Shown: positions 16,125-26,241, numbered from the stretch's first letter. The stretch: 63,330 nucleotides of DNA from a virus (IMGVR_UViG_3300043409_002192:1-63330); one strand, 5' to 3'. Numbers and translations: made by a program. The notes: a model not told the origin generated them from the sequence alone.

Positions 16125-16988
16125 TTAGTTTCGTGCAACGGTGATGCCGCCCCGTAAGATAGCGGGGGTGATGGAACCACCCGTGGTGAAAATCATGTTG
16201 AGGTATGCGTCGTCTGCGATGTCCACGACGCGGCCGGACTTCATGAGCAAGTCTGACTCCGTGACGGTGGGGGACTCCAGCAGGGTGAGTTCTGCCAGCG
16301 GGCGGACAAGGACGAGGGCCGCAAAGCCCCCTGCCGAGGCTGCAAAGGTGATGGACTGGACGGACTGGACTCCTGTGTCCCCGTTTGCCAAGGCAAGGAA
16401 AGGACCGCGTTTCCCTGCGGCAAAGGTGGATTCCGTGGCGGTGATAATATTGCCCGTGAATGCCCCCACGCCTACTGACCCGGAGGCGATCCGGCCCACG
16501 ACGCCTAGTTCATTTGTGTAGCTGACAGTGAAGTCCGCATTGGACGCCGAGGGGGTGGTGATGACAAGCATGAGCCGCAACCCCTTGCCATCCGTATGCC
16601 GGGTGAGAGGCACCAGATTCTCAAGCTCCTGAACGTCCGTGGAATCCAGGTCAATCAGGGGATAAAACCCGATGTAGTCCAGCATGTGAAACGTGCCGGG
16701 GATGTTGTTGGCGCTCATGGTCTGGAGCCACCAGTGCGTCAGATACTTCGTCCGGCCCGGTTCTGCCTCCCCGGTGTAGATGCCAAAGTTTCCGCTGCCC
16801 TGCATGGGGGTGAAAGCCGCCTGGTCTCCCACGTAGGCATTGAACTTGGGGGTACCTGCCGCCATGGACAGGTCAATGAAGTCTCCCGCGCCTCCGTCCG
16901 CATGGCTGGTCTTGTGGATAAACTGGGTATGGACCCGCGAGTTGTCCCCGAGGATCTTGCCGAGTTGGGCTGGTCCGATGATGGGCAT
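16125..16988 (-). CDS. Virion-type structural protein, paralogue B
   Basis: This 287-aa protein is related to the downstream gene by the shared GPFLxLAxGDTGV block and the LVRPLAEL segment near residue 235. The N-terminal 110 residues differ more, as expected if the C-terminal half is a common scaffold and the N-terminal half is specialised. It is followed after 5 bp by its paralogue. Function is inferred only as a virion component from composition and context. Confidence 0.6.
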   Translation of the reverse strand: MPIIGPAQLGKILGDNSRVHTQFIHKTSHADGGAGDFIDLSMAAGTPKFNAYVGDQAAFTPMQGSGNFGIYTGEAEPGRTKYLTHWWLQTMSANNIPGTFHMLDYIGFYPLIDLDSTDVQELENLVPLTRHTDGKGLRLMLVITTPSASNADFTVSYTNELGVVGRIASGSVGVGAFTGNIITATESTFAAGKRGPFLALANGDTGVQSVQSITFAASAGGFAALVLVRPLAELTLLESPTVTESDLLMKSGRVVDIADDAYLNMIFTTGGSITPAILRGGITVARN

Positions 16989-17126
16989 TTAATTGACGGC
17001 GGATTCTCCGCTGGCGACGGCTTGGATGTCTGCGATGACGGGGGCTTCGTGTTCACAGGTACGGATGACTTCGCCATCCTCCACGGTGGCGGGTGCTCCG
17101 CATTCTGAGCAATGATAGGTGGTCAT
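16989..17126 (-). CDS. Small zinc-ribbon-like protein
   Basis: This is a 45-aa protein starting MTTYHCSECGAPATV, with a C-x2-C pair and a later TCEH that could complete a metal site. The start at 17126 overlaps the stop of the preceding gene (ATGA), and it ends directly against the next gene. It is too small for a firm assignment, but the packing supports it as real. Confidence 0.55.
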   Translation of the reverse strand: MTTYHCSECGAPATVEDGEVIRTCEHEAPVIADIQAVASGESAVN

Positions 17127-17554
17127 GATTCCAGGACTGACAGGGCGGTAGCGGCGAACTGAGGCTGAATGCCGTTGGCAACAGCAAGCGAGGAAGACAG
17201 CGCCCCGGCGTAGAGCACCTTTCCAGCGCCGGACGAGGCAGTGCCTACCGCGACATGGCTGATGGTGGCACCGGTGACTCCGCACTTGGCAAACTGGGCG
17301 AGCGCGGCATTGGTGGCTCCTCCAGAGGCGACCGTCCAGCCACCTACGGTCCGGGCAATGGGAATCCGGGCGTAGTTGGTGTAGGCCGTTTCATTGGTGG
17401 TCTGGGCACCGCCAATCCCCGGCGATGCGGTATGCAGCGAAAGATAAAGGTTGGTGGCAGGGGAGGCTGACGCATTGTCTGCGATGCCGACGATGGCAGT
17501 GGCATTGAAGATCAACGCGGCCAAATCGTTGCTGAACGTGATAGACTTAGGCAT
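17123..17554 (-). CDS. Tail-type virion protein, related to the gene at 53073
   Basis: This 143-aa protein has the pattern LYLSLHTASPGIGGAQTTNE followed by YARIPIARTVGGW. The same architecture appears in the protein at 53073-53477 (WYLALYTAAPTDSGGGTEV, YARLAL). This LALHTADP-type family is common among phage small virion proteins. The chosen ATG gives MPKSITFSND; an upstream frame extension to 17599 has no clear start. Having one copy in each virion gene block suggests gene duplication within the phage or separate acquisition. Confidence 0.65.
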   Translation of the reverse strand: MPKSITFSNDLAALIFNATAIVGIADNASASPATNLYLSLHTASPGIGGAQTTNETAYTNYARIPIARTVGGWTVASGGATNAALAQFAKCGVTGATISHVAVGTASSGAGKVLYAGALSSSLAVANGIQPQFAATALSVLES

Positions 17555-17568
17555 GGTGGTAATGGTGG

Positions 17569-17814
17569 TTATTGGGCTTCGATTTCGGCAGTCTTCCACC
17601 GGCCTTGGGAGTCGCGGGAGGTGATGGAAATGCGGTATTTGCGGGGGCGTTCCTGTGCTGGGGACATGTGAATGACCGGAGCAGGCACATTGATAATGGG
17701 GGCAGGCTGTTCCCGCAAGGGGGACACGGCCATAGCCCGATACGCATCAGCCAAAGCAATGGTGGCTTCAGCGGAATCCGCAATGGCTTCGGCTAATTCG
17801 GATTCTGGCGTCAT
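17569..17814 (-). CDS. Small helical protein, unknown
   Basis: This 81-aa protein has an acidic helical N-terminus (ESELAEAIADSAEATIALAD) followed by a Pro-rich linker and a short beta stretch (PRKYRISITSRDSQGRW). It overlaps the end of the giant gene at 17811 by ATGA and is the first small gene after it. No family is recognised. Confidence 0.55.
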   Translation of the reverse strand: MTPESELAEAIADSAEATIALADAYRAMAVSPLREQPAPIINVPAPVIHMSPAQERPRKYRISITSRDSQGRWKTAEIEAQ

Positions 17815-20800
17815 GAGGTTTTCAGCTTACTGTTCAGGCAACCAATGAGTTTTGCAAGTTTGCGTGCAAACTGCTGTTGTGTGTCCAATTGTTCCTGCGA
17901 GGGGGACGCGAGGGGAGATTCAATGGTGTTCCCATCCCGGCCGAGGGAAAGGAGCACGTCCGGGGCAGCATCTGGGCCAGTTGTGCGGCTTCTGTCTCCA
18001 GCGGCTACGTCTCCGCGATCTGGTTCCAAATTGGGGCGGGCAGGGAGGTCATTTTGATTGGTAGGGCTGGTGGGTGGATTGTCGAGGGCGGAATAAATGG
18101 CGTTCCAGTCCGGCTGGATGCTGCGGAGGTCCTTGTTGCTCATGCCCATGCCGGACCAGATGGCTTCCGAGAACCCACGGTAGGCGGGTCCCATCTTCGT
18201 CAGACTGGCGGCAAGGGCTTCTGGGGTCGTGGCGACCTTGGCGAAGTTCTTGGCGGCGGTGGCGAGAGGGATGAACGCGGCATCCGGGATTTCGAGGGCG
18301 TAGGTTGGAGCGAGCGGCTGACTTTGCAGCGATCCATCCATGATGGAATCCAGCACCTTCTTGAGTTCCGCTTCCTCGGGCGTCAGGGCAGGCGGGAGTT
18401 CTGGCGTGGCGGCTTCGGCGGCTTTCTCGGTGGCGGCTTCCTTCGCCTTCCGTTTGTTTTCAGCGGCGAGTTCCTTGGCTTCCCGGGCGCGGCGTTCTGC
18501 GGCGGATTCCGGGGTGAGATTGAAAGGCTCGTCCGGTTGGCCAGCAAGAAAGTCCTGTTGGCCATCAGCGGTGACTACGGCGGTTTTGGGGTAAACATAC
18601 AATTCACTCTGCTTGATGTATCCGTCAGGAATGGCTTTCAAATCCGCCCATTCCACAGCTGCAACAGCCACAGGACGCTTCTGTGCCAGTGCATCTTGAA
18701 TGCTTATTAAATAAGTGTTATAAAGCTTGGAGCGTTCAATCTCCTTTGTTTTTGCCGCATTAATATCCTCCAATGCGGTCTGATAATCATAATCCGTCCA
18801 GTCATCAGGCTTGGCTGGTTTAGAGTTTCTCCCGGGAACCCAAACGTCACCCTGCTTGAGGTATCCTGAATTCTTCATGAACTCCTTACTGGGAAGATCA
18901 TCAATCCAGCTGTTTGAAATCTGTCTTTGTTTGGCTACGTTGCCCCACAGAAAATTGCGGCGGCGTTCCACCCATTTTGCAAAAGCATTGACAGCCTCAG
19001 TTTGGCTGACTTCCTCCGACTTCATTCTACTGGGTTTTGGATTCTTCTCCAGCCATTCCGCTTGAGTAGGAACCTTTTTACCACTCCATCGGGATTCAAA
19101 TTCCTTCGCAAACGCTTCTTCTGGAGTCATCTGCTCAGGTTTGGTGAGATCACGGGCCGCTGGCTTACTGACGGCGGCGGCATTGTCCGCAAAATTAAGA
19201 AGCGCGGTGATGGCGTCTTCTTTGGTGCTGTCTTTCTTGAGTTCAATGCCAGCTTGTTTCGCTTCGCTGCGTAGAGTAAACACGTCCAGTAATTGTAGCC
19301 CGTCCCGCATTTCCGTCCGGATGTTTAATGGAAGCGACTGAATTTGATTTTGGAATCCTGCGGACCCTTCAAAAAATGAAGCATTAAGCATCCGGCGCAG
19401 CTCTCCAATCGATTCGAACCGTCGTTCATCCACGTAATCAGGGGCTACTCCATCATGCCAGAAATAAGCGCCGTCCCTGAATTTAATTGTGGCGTTTGGA
19501 CGGTCAGAAACACGGAGCACTGATCGGTTCCCCACGAAAGTTCTCGGTTCTGGCGTGGCATTCCGAACTCCGAAACTGTCCCCGTAAGCGATGGCTTCTT
19601 TAAGCGTTGAAAAAGTCTTATTCAACTCAGGATTGCTTTTCCCATCATTCGTCAGGGAAACGGCAACCTGAAAATACGAGCGGGGGGAATCCACGAAATC
19701 CTTCTTTTGGTAAATATAATAACCCGGGCTTAGTGGATCAGGCTCTGCGGCGGGCACTATGGTGGTTTCGGTTTGAGTGCCTGCAAACTCCTTAAGCCGC
19801 GCCTCAATGCGTTGCACGGTGTCATCAATGGCCCGGGACCAGAGGGCTTCCCGGCTGGCGGGTTCATCCCCAAACATATCCGCCTGCGCGGGGTTTCCGA
19901 GATTCACCACGCCTTCCACGTAGTTGGACAGGGCCTCCTCCAGCCGTTGACGGCTGCTGCGGTTCTCCACCATGAACTGCATGAGGCGAGTGACCATGGG
20001 GTCTTCGAAGGCATCCGGCTGTCCGGCAAGGCCTTCATAGACGGCGCTGGCGGGAGTTTTGGCGGGCTTGTCCCTCAAGGCTACGGCGATGCGCTGGACG
20101 GCGCTTCCAAGATCGGTGCTGATGTCGCGGTCGTAGAGCTTTCCGGCGGCGGCTTCCGCTTTCATCCATCCCATGCCGGCGGCCATGGTTAGCATGGCAT
20201 TGGTGATCTTCTTCGCGCCGTCATCGGTTTCCCCTGCCATGCGGGCCAGGGCAGCGCGGCCTTCCGCGTTGAGTCCGTAGGCACTGGCGAAGATACCCAT
20301 GCGGATGCGGTTGGCGAGTTCCGGCCCAGTGAGGTTCGCTTCGTTGGCTCCTCCGGCGGCGATAACCTGCGTGACGTAGGCTTGGCGGAAGGGTTCGTTC
20401 TGCCTGGCTTCCAGATCGTAGTTCGGATCCAGCAAGGCGAGGACGTTCTTGGCCGGTCCGCTGAGACGCTGGGCATCCTGCCCGGCAAGTTCCACGGCGT
20501 TGGTCCGCATGGCTACGCCTTCGTTGCTGCCTTGGGAGAACTTGATCACCGTTTCCTTGTCCACGGGGTCGAGGACCCGCACGAGCACGGGCTCCTTCAT
20601 GGCTTCGACGACGGCGGGGTCAAGTCCAAAGGTTTTGGCGGCGGCCACCATGTCGGCTTTGTATTTGCCAGCGGAGGGGAAGCCTTCGCCATAGGCCATG
20701 GCGATGCCGTTGAAGCGGCCATTGCCGATGATCACCTGTGCGCCGGCATCAATCACCGGGGCTCCGAGATCCGGAGTGGTGGCGGGGACTTCGGTGTCCG

Positions 20801-23800
20801 GGAAGTAGGCGGCCTGATCGAAGGACAGCTCGCGGGCGATGTTCTGGGATTGCTTCTGGTATTCCGGCAGGGAGCGGTCCCGGGGCTGCAGGGCTTGGTC
20901 GTAGCCTTCGCTGATGTTGCCGCGATAGTCGTGGCTGGGCAGGAGGGAGGCGCGTTCACGGACGGCAAAGCGGGCGGTCAGCTTGACGCTGTGCTGGGTG
21001 ATGGCGGTGGGGTTACCAGAATCGGTTCTAGGAACCGGATTCGGCGTTCCAACCGGTTCAACTACCGGGGATTCCTCGGTAGTTGCCTCCGGTGCCGGTT
21101 CAGCAACAGCCGCCGTTTTTTCTGTTGGAGGAGTGGCGGCTGTTTCGGTGCCTGCAAACTCCTTAAGCCGCGCCTCAATGCGCTGCACGGTGTCATCAAT
21201 GGCGGCGATGGTTTCCGGGGTGGCTCCGGCCTTGGCCAGGCGCTTCCGGAAGTCCTTGAGGTATGCCAGCAAGGCATTGATGGCCCGGCGGATGGTGGCG
21301 GCCAAGGTAGGGCTGGCCTGCTCGGTGGTGATGATGGTGCCATCCAGTGTGATGCCATTGGCTCCCATGGCGAGCCGTCCCTGAATGATCATCCGCAGGA
21401 ACTCGTGGCCGAGATTGCGCGGATCTGCCGTGGTGCGGTAGGCCTGCCGGATGACGCGTTGCACCTTGGGCGGCAGGGCGTTGTAAATCGCGGCGGCATC
21501 CAGTTTCTTCGCGTTCTCCAGTTCCAGCGCGGCGGAATGGATGACCTCCTCCTGAATGGCTAGGCGTGCCCACTCTCCGACGTTTCCGCCGGTCGCTTCG
21601 GCACTGATGGCCAAGCCGTCGAAGTCCAATTCAAGGGCGCGGTCGGTGCTGATCTGCACTCCGCCGGAATTGGTGGCGGTCTTCACGCGGAATCCACCCG
21701 GAAAAGCCGCACCCCACCGCTTGGCTTCATTTTCAAGAGCCTTGGCAAGCACGGCATTTCGCTTCACGCGTTCCGGGGTGGATGCCATGCCGCGAGCAAC
21801 TCCGGCAGCGGTGATGGCCTGGGCGAAATCCGGCTTGGCCGTGGGGGCGGGGGAAACCTCCACAGCATCCCGGACCATGCCTTTTCCTTCGCTGGCGACC
21901 TGAGCAATGGCGGCGGTTTTGTTGGCGGCAGTGACGCGGACGGGTGCCTCTTGACCATCGACGGTGACATCGAACTGGCGGTTGGTTGCAGTGGCGGAGG
22001 GTGATTGTGTCGGTGATTGTGTCGCTTTGGTCGTATTTGTAGCCGGTTTATCCTGAACGGATTCTGGCGTTGAATTGACTGGATTGTCCGCTGGAATGTC
22101 CTTTTCCTCCGATTTAGCTTTCTCCTTTGCCGCCATTTCAGCAACGGATGCGCGCCGTTCTGTCTCACTTTGACCGATCAAAGGGGCGGCGGCCGGGAAC
22201 ATGGAAGTCACCCGGTTAATGGTGCCTTGGGACACAATCAGCTCCCCATTCTCCACGCTGACACGCGGCACGCCATCCGGTGCCGTGGTCTTTCCGCCAA
22301 GCGGCTCAATCTCCCCGCTGGTTCCCCGCTTGAGGTCCAAGGCCAGCAACTGGGCGTTATCCAAGGTATCAGCACGGCCGGTAGCTACGGCCACCACGGC
22401 GCGGGCTGTGGAGGTCATGGCTTCGTGCTCAGGCATCCCGGGTTGCAGAATCACGCCATTGTTATCAATGGGGGCGGCAAAGGATTCCTCCAATGCCACA
22501 AGATTCTTGATGCCACCCAACATGGCTTCCCGCCGCTGCTTTTCGAGCACCGCCATGCCCTTCAAGGCTTCACGCGCCGTTACCCGGTCGCCTTTGGCTT
22601 TGGCATCGGCGGCAATGAGTCCGAGAGCATCCCTTTGGGCTGTCATTCCCGGAACGGGGCCGAAAGCATCCAGTGAAGGCACTGCTCCCAGTGCGGCCGT
22701 CATCATGGCAGGATCCACACCGGCCAGTTCTGCCAGTTGTTCCGGCGGGCTGGTGACCACGGCGGCGGTCTTTTTGATTTCATCCTGAACTTTGTTGTTC
22801 GCCTGATTGACCTGCCAAGCTTCTTTGATGGGAGCCAGTGCGGTGCGCGTGGCTCCCACGGAAGTGAACACACCACCACCGATGGCTTCCCCCACGGTGT
22901 TTTCGAAAATTTCGGCGCTTTCCTCTTTGGTCAATGGCAGGTCCAAATCCACCTTGTCTGTGATGCGCTTGGCATAGACTCCCATGATGCCCTGCATCAA
23001 GCCGGTGCCAGCTTCTTTCCCCACGCCCACGCCAAGTTCCTTGGCAAAGGACAGAGCGGCGTTCTCGGTCTTTTTCCGCAGTTCCTTTCCGGTGTTCCCC
23101 AGGAGTTTCTGCACCATTCCGGACTCCACTCCATCGAGGGCGTCAAGGGCGGCGGCAGGCACGGCCAATAACAGAGAGGCGGCAATTGCACGGTCCACTT
23201 TATCAGGATCCGCCGCTATTTCCGCAGAGGTCATTTCTCCCAAAGTGCTGTTGAGGTATTCCCCGCCATTTCCCCGGAAGCTGCTGGCAAAGGCTCCCCA
23301 TTTCGCCAGAGTCTGGGAGGTCTGCTGGCGGATCAGATTACTGAGCACGCCCTTTCCGCCGGCTTTGGCTTCCGTTTTGAGGGCGCTCAGAACGCTGCGC
23401 TCCGCAAGACTCATGGCCACCTCTTGCTTCAGCCCCTGTTTGGCAATCAGTTCCACCGCTTCCTTGGCAATCGCCCGCTTGATGGCAGTCTTGCCAAAAA
23501 CCCCGGCAATGGCCCCGCCAGCGGTTCCAGCCCCCGGCGCGGCCGCGCTACCGATGAGGGCTCCTGTCAGGCCAAACCCGGCAGTTTCCACGAGGTCAGG
23601 AATCATCCTGAGAACGGTCTGCCCCACGTAGTGGAAGGCATCCGACTTGGATTTGATGGAGCCGAAGGATTCCACGACACTGCCGCGGGCTTCGACCTTG
23701 GCGCTCCGTGCATTGGCCCGCTGATGCAGGTCCAGAAACTCCTGCTCATCACCGGACAGATGATTCATGGCCGCCCGCATCATGAGATAGGAGCCCGTGA

Positions 23801-25868
23801 ACTGGTCCCATCCGTTGGCAATTTCCGTGGCCGCGACGTTCAGGGAACCACTGGCACGCAGCTGTTCCTTTTTGAGATTCCGGGTGGCAAGCTCCAGTTC
23901 CCTGGAGACAGCGGCGGTATTGAAAAGCGGTTGGTCAGCATGCTCCCGGATGTATCCATTCAGGGCATCCAGCCGGGCCTTTGCTTTGTCTGGGCTCTGC
24001 TCGTCCAGTTTTCCGGCGGCATCCAAGGTGGTGTTTAGATCGGGCACGGGTTTGACTTCGACCCCGGCCGCTTTGTAGGCCTCCACGACTTTGTTGATTG
24101 GCACCGCACCTTGGAATCCAAGATCACGCACCCGGCGCAGATCGCCCTGCACGCTTTCTGCGATGGTATCAAATTCACTGACGGAAGCACCGGCCCAGTC
24201 CTTGAACATTTTCTGGCCCTGTTCCGGAGTCACGCTGCCATCCTTCACCATTTTGGCGATACGGCCGCCGTCCTCCTGAACTTTGGCATCCACCCGGGCA
24301 GCCAGTTCACGGGCGCGGCGGGTGGTTTCCGCCACGAGAGCATAACCGGTTTCCCGTTCCATCCGGACATCCGGCACCTCCGTTCCCCCTTCCTGCTCGC
24401 GGCCAAGCAGTTTCCCGCGGTCACTGCGCACGGCTCCCTGCTCACTGTCACGCAGGAAGATATCCTTCCCGGGGTTTTGAGCGAGGGCCGTCGGTAGATC
24501 CTGCACGCGGTTGGTTTCCAGAACGCCCTGACGGTATTTCGGCGTGAAGCCGGGAGTCAGTTTGACCGGTGGGGAGGACTGCAAAGCCGGATCGGCACCG
24601 GTCGCTTTGGCCTGCTCCTCCACCTTGGCGGCCTCTTCAGCCTTCACACTCTCCAAGGCTTGGGTTTGCTCCTGATTGAGACCTTCCGCCCACTTCTGGT
24701 GATCTTCAATACTGGCATTGACGCTGGCAGCCTTGGCATTCAGGGCTTCCATCCGCAGACGCAAAGCTCCCTGCTGCCGGATGATATCCGGAGCCTCGGC
24801 CGCCGTGTATCCTTTCTGCGCCCGTTCCATCAGGGCCATCTGTTCCTGTTCCAGAGCCGTGCGCTCCTGATCCAATCCTGTCTTCAGGGCTTGGATGCGC
24901 TGGCTCCCCTGCTCCATCTGTTTCCGTTGCAGGGCCGCCAGTTCCTCAGGCTTCCGGCTGCCCAGCTTTTCCTTCACGAACTCATCCAAGGGTTTCTCTT
25001 CGAAAGCCATCCGGTCGAGTTCCAGCTTCGAAATCTGTTCCAGCCGGTTCTGCCGCTCGCCATGTTTGCGCAACAGTTCCTCATCCCCCGGCATGACGTT
25101 GTTGCTGGCCTTCCGCTCAGTGGCTTCCTTGACCAACTGCGCAACCTTGGCCGGCGTGGCATCCATGCTGAGGGCAGGGCTCTTAAGTTCCGCGGCAATC
25201 CGTGCCTTCTCGCGGTTCATCTGCTGCAACTCACGATCCCGCAAAGCCGCCGCACTGGCATCCTTCACCTTCTTGTCAGGTGAGAGCAATCCTTCCTCGG
25301 GATCAATCGCATCCCATGGCTTCGCCTTGTTCTGGCGGTAGATAAAACGGTCGTTAGGGTCCTGCGGATTGTTTCCAATCGGCGCGTCCGCATCAAGGAA
25401 CTTTTGTTGGAAAGCTCCGTCCGTCCGTTCCACCTGATACGCCCGGCCGGTGGCGTCATACTGCACGGGCCCCTTGATGTCCTTCACCACCGGCTTGCCC
25501 GTCAGGGGGTCCTTGGCCTGCACCACGCTGCCATCTGGATTCCTGTCAGTCACCAGTCCCTGGGACTCCATGCTGATTTCCTTCAGGTCATTCGCTTCCT
25601 TCGTCCGGCGTTTGTTTTCGGCTTCCGCCTCCTTCGCCGCGGCCTCTGCTTCCTGCTGCTGGAAATACCCCTGCCGGATCTGCTCATTGGCTACTGCGGC
25701 TTTCTGCTGGTCGTATTGATCCCATTGCCGGGCCTGGCCTTCGTCATAGGTGTCAGCCAATCCGCCACTGAGCCGGCGGGGATCCACGGGGCCGGGCTGC
25801 TGGGGCTCCGGGGCGGGGATTTGAGTGGCAGGAGAGAGAACGCGGCGGCGGTAGTTTTGCAGGGACAT
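17811..25868 (-). CDS. Second giant polyvalent protein with coiled coils, a membrane-active region, protease-like and ddrB-ParB-like domains
   Basis: The protein is about 2,685 aa from the ATG at 25868; a TTG two codons upstream is less likely. Residues 20-450 are mostly coiled coil. Near 770 a Gly/Ala-rich hydrophobic stretch (GFGLTGALIGSAAAPGAG) could insert in a membrane. Near 1443, EEVIHSAALE resembles a degenerate zinc-protease helix. A ddrB-ParB-like domain around 1610-1850 carries VIIGNGRFNGIAMAYGE and ends with PAQADMFGD. A segment of about 17 residues, DDTVQRIEARLKEFAGT, occurs twice (near 1560 and 2015). It is probably a virion-packaged protein injected with DNA that shields or processes it, as inferred for this family. 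It starts the leftward block; about 370 bp of non-coding DNA lies upstream. Confidence 0.8.
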   Translation of the reverse strand: MSLQNYRRRVLSPATQIPAPEPQQPGPVDPRRLSGGLADTYDEGQARQWDQYDQQKAAVANEQIRQGYFQQQEAEAAAKEAEAENKRRTKEANDLKEISMESQGLVTDRNPDGSVVQAKDPLTGKPVVKDIKGPVQYDATGRAYQVERTDGAFQQKFLDADAPIGNNPQDPNDRFIYRQNKAKPWDAIDPEEGLLSPDKKVKDASAAALRDRELQQMNREKARIAAELKSPALSMDATPAKVAQLVKEATERKASNNVMPGDEELLRKHGERQNRLEQISKLELDRMAFEEKPLDEFVKEKLGSRKPEELAALQRKQMEQGSQRIQALKTGLDQERTALEQEQMALMERAQKGYTAAEAPDIIRQQGALRLRMEALNAKAASVNASIEDHQKWAEGLNQEQTQALESVKAEEAAKVEEQAKATGADPALQSSPPVKLTPGFTPKYRQGVLETNRVQDLPTALAQNPGKDIFLRDSEQGAVRSDRGKLLGREQEGGTEVPDVRMERETGYALVAETTRRARELAARVDAKVQEDGGRIAKMVKDGSVTPEQGQKMFKDWAGASVSEFDTIAESVQGDLRRVRDLGFQGAVPINKVVEAYKAAGVEVKPVPDLNTTLDAAGKLDEQSPDKAKARLDALNGYIREHADQPLFNTAAVSRELELATRNLKKEQLRASGSLNVAATEIANGWDQFTGSYLMMRAAMNHLSGDEQEFLDLHQRANARSAKVEARGSVVESFGSIKSKSDAFHYVGQTVLRMIPDLVETAGFGLTGALIGSAAAPGAGTAGGAIAGVFGKTAIKRAIAKEAVELIAKQGLKQEVAMSLAERSVLSALKTEAKAGGKGVLSNLIRQQTSQTLAKWGAFASSFRGNGGEYLNSTLGEMTSAEIAADPDKVDRAIAASLLLAVPAAALDALDGVESGMVQKLLGNTGKELRKKTENAALSFAKELGVGVGKEAGTGLMQGIMGVYAKRITDKVDLDLPLTKEESAEIFENTVGEAIGGGVFTSVGATRTALAPIKEAWQVNQANNKVQDEIKKTAAVVTSPPEQLAELAGVDPAMMTAALGAVPSLDAFGPVPGMTAQRDALGLIAADAKAKGDRVTAREALKGMAVLEKQRREAMLGGIKNLVALEESFAAPIDNNGVILQPGMPEHEAMTSTARAVVAVATGRADTLDNAQLLALDLKRGTSGEIEPLGGKTTAPDGVPRVSVENGELIVSQGTINRVTSMFPAAAPLIGQSETERRASVAEMAAKEKAKSEEKDIPADNPVNSTPESVQDKPATNTTKATQSPTQSPSATATNRQFDVTVDGQEAPVRVTAANKTAAIAQVASEGKGMVRDAVEVSPAPTAKPDFAQAITAAGVARGMASTPERVKRNAVLAKALENEAKRWGAAFPGGFRVKTATNSGGVQISTDRALELDFDGLAISAEATGGNVGEWARLAIQEEVIHSAALELENAKKLDAAAIYNALPPKVQRVIRQAYRTTADPRNLGHEFLRMIIQGRLAMGANGITLDGTIITTEQASPTLAATIRRAINALLAYLKDFRKRLAKAGATPETIAAIDDTVQRIEARLKEFAGTETAATPPTEKTAAVAEPAPEATTEESPVVEPVGTPNPVPRTDSGNPTAITQHSVKLTARFAVRERASLLPSHDYRGNISEGYDQALQPRDRSLPEYQKQSQNIARELSFDQAAYFPDTEVPATTPDLGAPVIDAGAQVIIGNGRFNGIAMAYGEGFPSAGKYKADMVAAAKTFGLDPAVVEAMKEPVLVRVLDPVDKETVIKFSQGSNEGVAMRTNAVELAGQDAQRLSGPAKNVLALLDPNYDLEARQNEPFRQAYVTQVIAAGGANEANLTGPELANRIRMGIFASAYGLNAEGRAALARMAGETDDGAKKITNAMLTMAAGMGWMKAEAAAGKLYDRDISTDLGSAVQRIAVALRDKPAKTPASAVYEGLAGQPDAFEDPMVTRLMQFMVENRSSRQRLEEALSNYVEGVVNLGNPAQADMFGDEPASREALWSRAIDDTVQRIEARLKEFAGTQTETTIVPAAEPDPLSPGYYIYQKKDFVDSPRSYFQVAVSLTNDGKSNPELNKTFSTLKEAIAYGDSFGVRNATPEPRTFVGNRSVLRVSDRPNATIKFRDGAYFWHDGVAPDYVDERRFESIGELRRMLNASFFEGSAGFQNQIQSLPLNIRTEMRDGLQLLDVFTLRSEAKQAGIELKKDSTKEDAITALLNFADNAAAVSKPAARDLTKPEQMTPEEAFAKEFESRWSGKKVPTQAEWLEKNPKPSRMKSEEVSQTEAVNAFAKWVERRRNFLWGNVAKQRQISNSWIDDLPSKEFMKNSGYLKQGDVWVPGRNSKPAKPDDWTDYDYQTALEDINAAKTKEIERSKLYNTYLISIQDALAQKRPVAVAAVEWADLKAIPDGYIKQSELYVYPKTAVVTADGQQDFLAGQPDEPFNLTPESAAERRAREAKELAAENKRKAKEAATEKAAEAATPELPPALTPEEAELKKVLDSIMDGSLQSQPLAPTYALEIPDAAFIPLATAAKNFAKVATTPEALAASLTKMGPAYRGFSEAIWSGMGMSNKDLRSIQPDWNAIYSALDNPPTSPTNQNDLPARPNLEPDRGDVAAGDRSRTTGPDAAPDVLLSLGRDGNTIESPLASPSQEQLDTQQQFARKLAKLIGCLNSKLKTS

Positions 25869-26241
25869 AGGCAAATGTCCGGTCCAGCTTACGCGCCTTT
25901 CCGGACCAGCGCAATTGTTGCCTAGATTACATCTGCCGCAACTTTGAGACCTCAGCTCCTAAATCGACTGCACCGCGCCGTGGACGGCTCCCCACTCGGC
26001 AGGCCGATACGCTTTGCCGAGTGGGTCGACGCATAGCTCATGGATCACTGCCCGCCATCGACGTTGACTTCGGAAAAACTGTCCGCCGGGCAGGGATTCC
26101 ATGCAGCGTCTTGTTCTGGGTCTTTTTTGGGGCGGTGAAAATAAATGATAAAAGATTGAAATAATGCTTGCAGGAAATCAAACCGCGATTTAAGGTCTTC
26201 TCAGTTGCCGCACGAAGCGCAATCGAACCGACCAACAAAAA
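25869..26241. other. Divergent non-coding region with hairpin and an eroded attC-like site
   Basis: No gene is seen here. It separates the leftward block from the rightward gene at 26242. It holds a perfect 11-bp hairpin, CCCACTCGGCA (25991-26001) and TGCCGAGTGGG (26015-26025), not followed by a T run, and then the attC-like junction J13. AT-rich sequence at 26130-26180 probably carries a promoter, but I cannot assign boxes with confidence. Confidence 0.5.
26025..26119 (+). repeat. attC-like junction J13 (eroded)
   Basis: The 3' arm ends in R'-like GTTCTGG (26113-26119). ATGGATCACTGCCCG pairs with CGGGCAGGGATTCCAT, with one extra T and then a C before AGC, as in the other junctions. The expected R'' is only GTCGACGC (26025-26032), lacking one A of the CGAACGC core. 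It opens the second cassette region. Confidence 0.55.

Noticed and set aside
20382-21563. Rightward 393-codon frame
   Set aside because: Antisense shadow of the second giant gene, which has clear domains in the other frame.
25991-26025. Terminator from the 11-bp perfect hairpin
   Set aside because: No T run follows on either strand.
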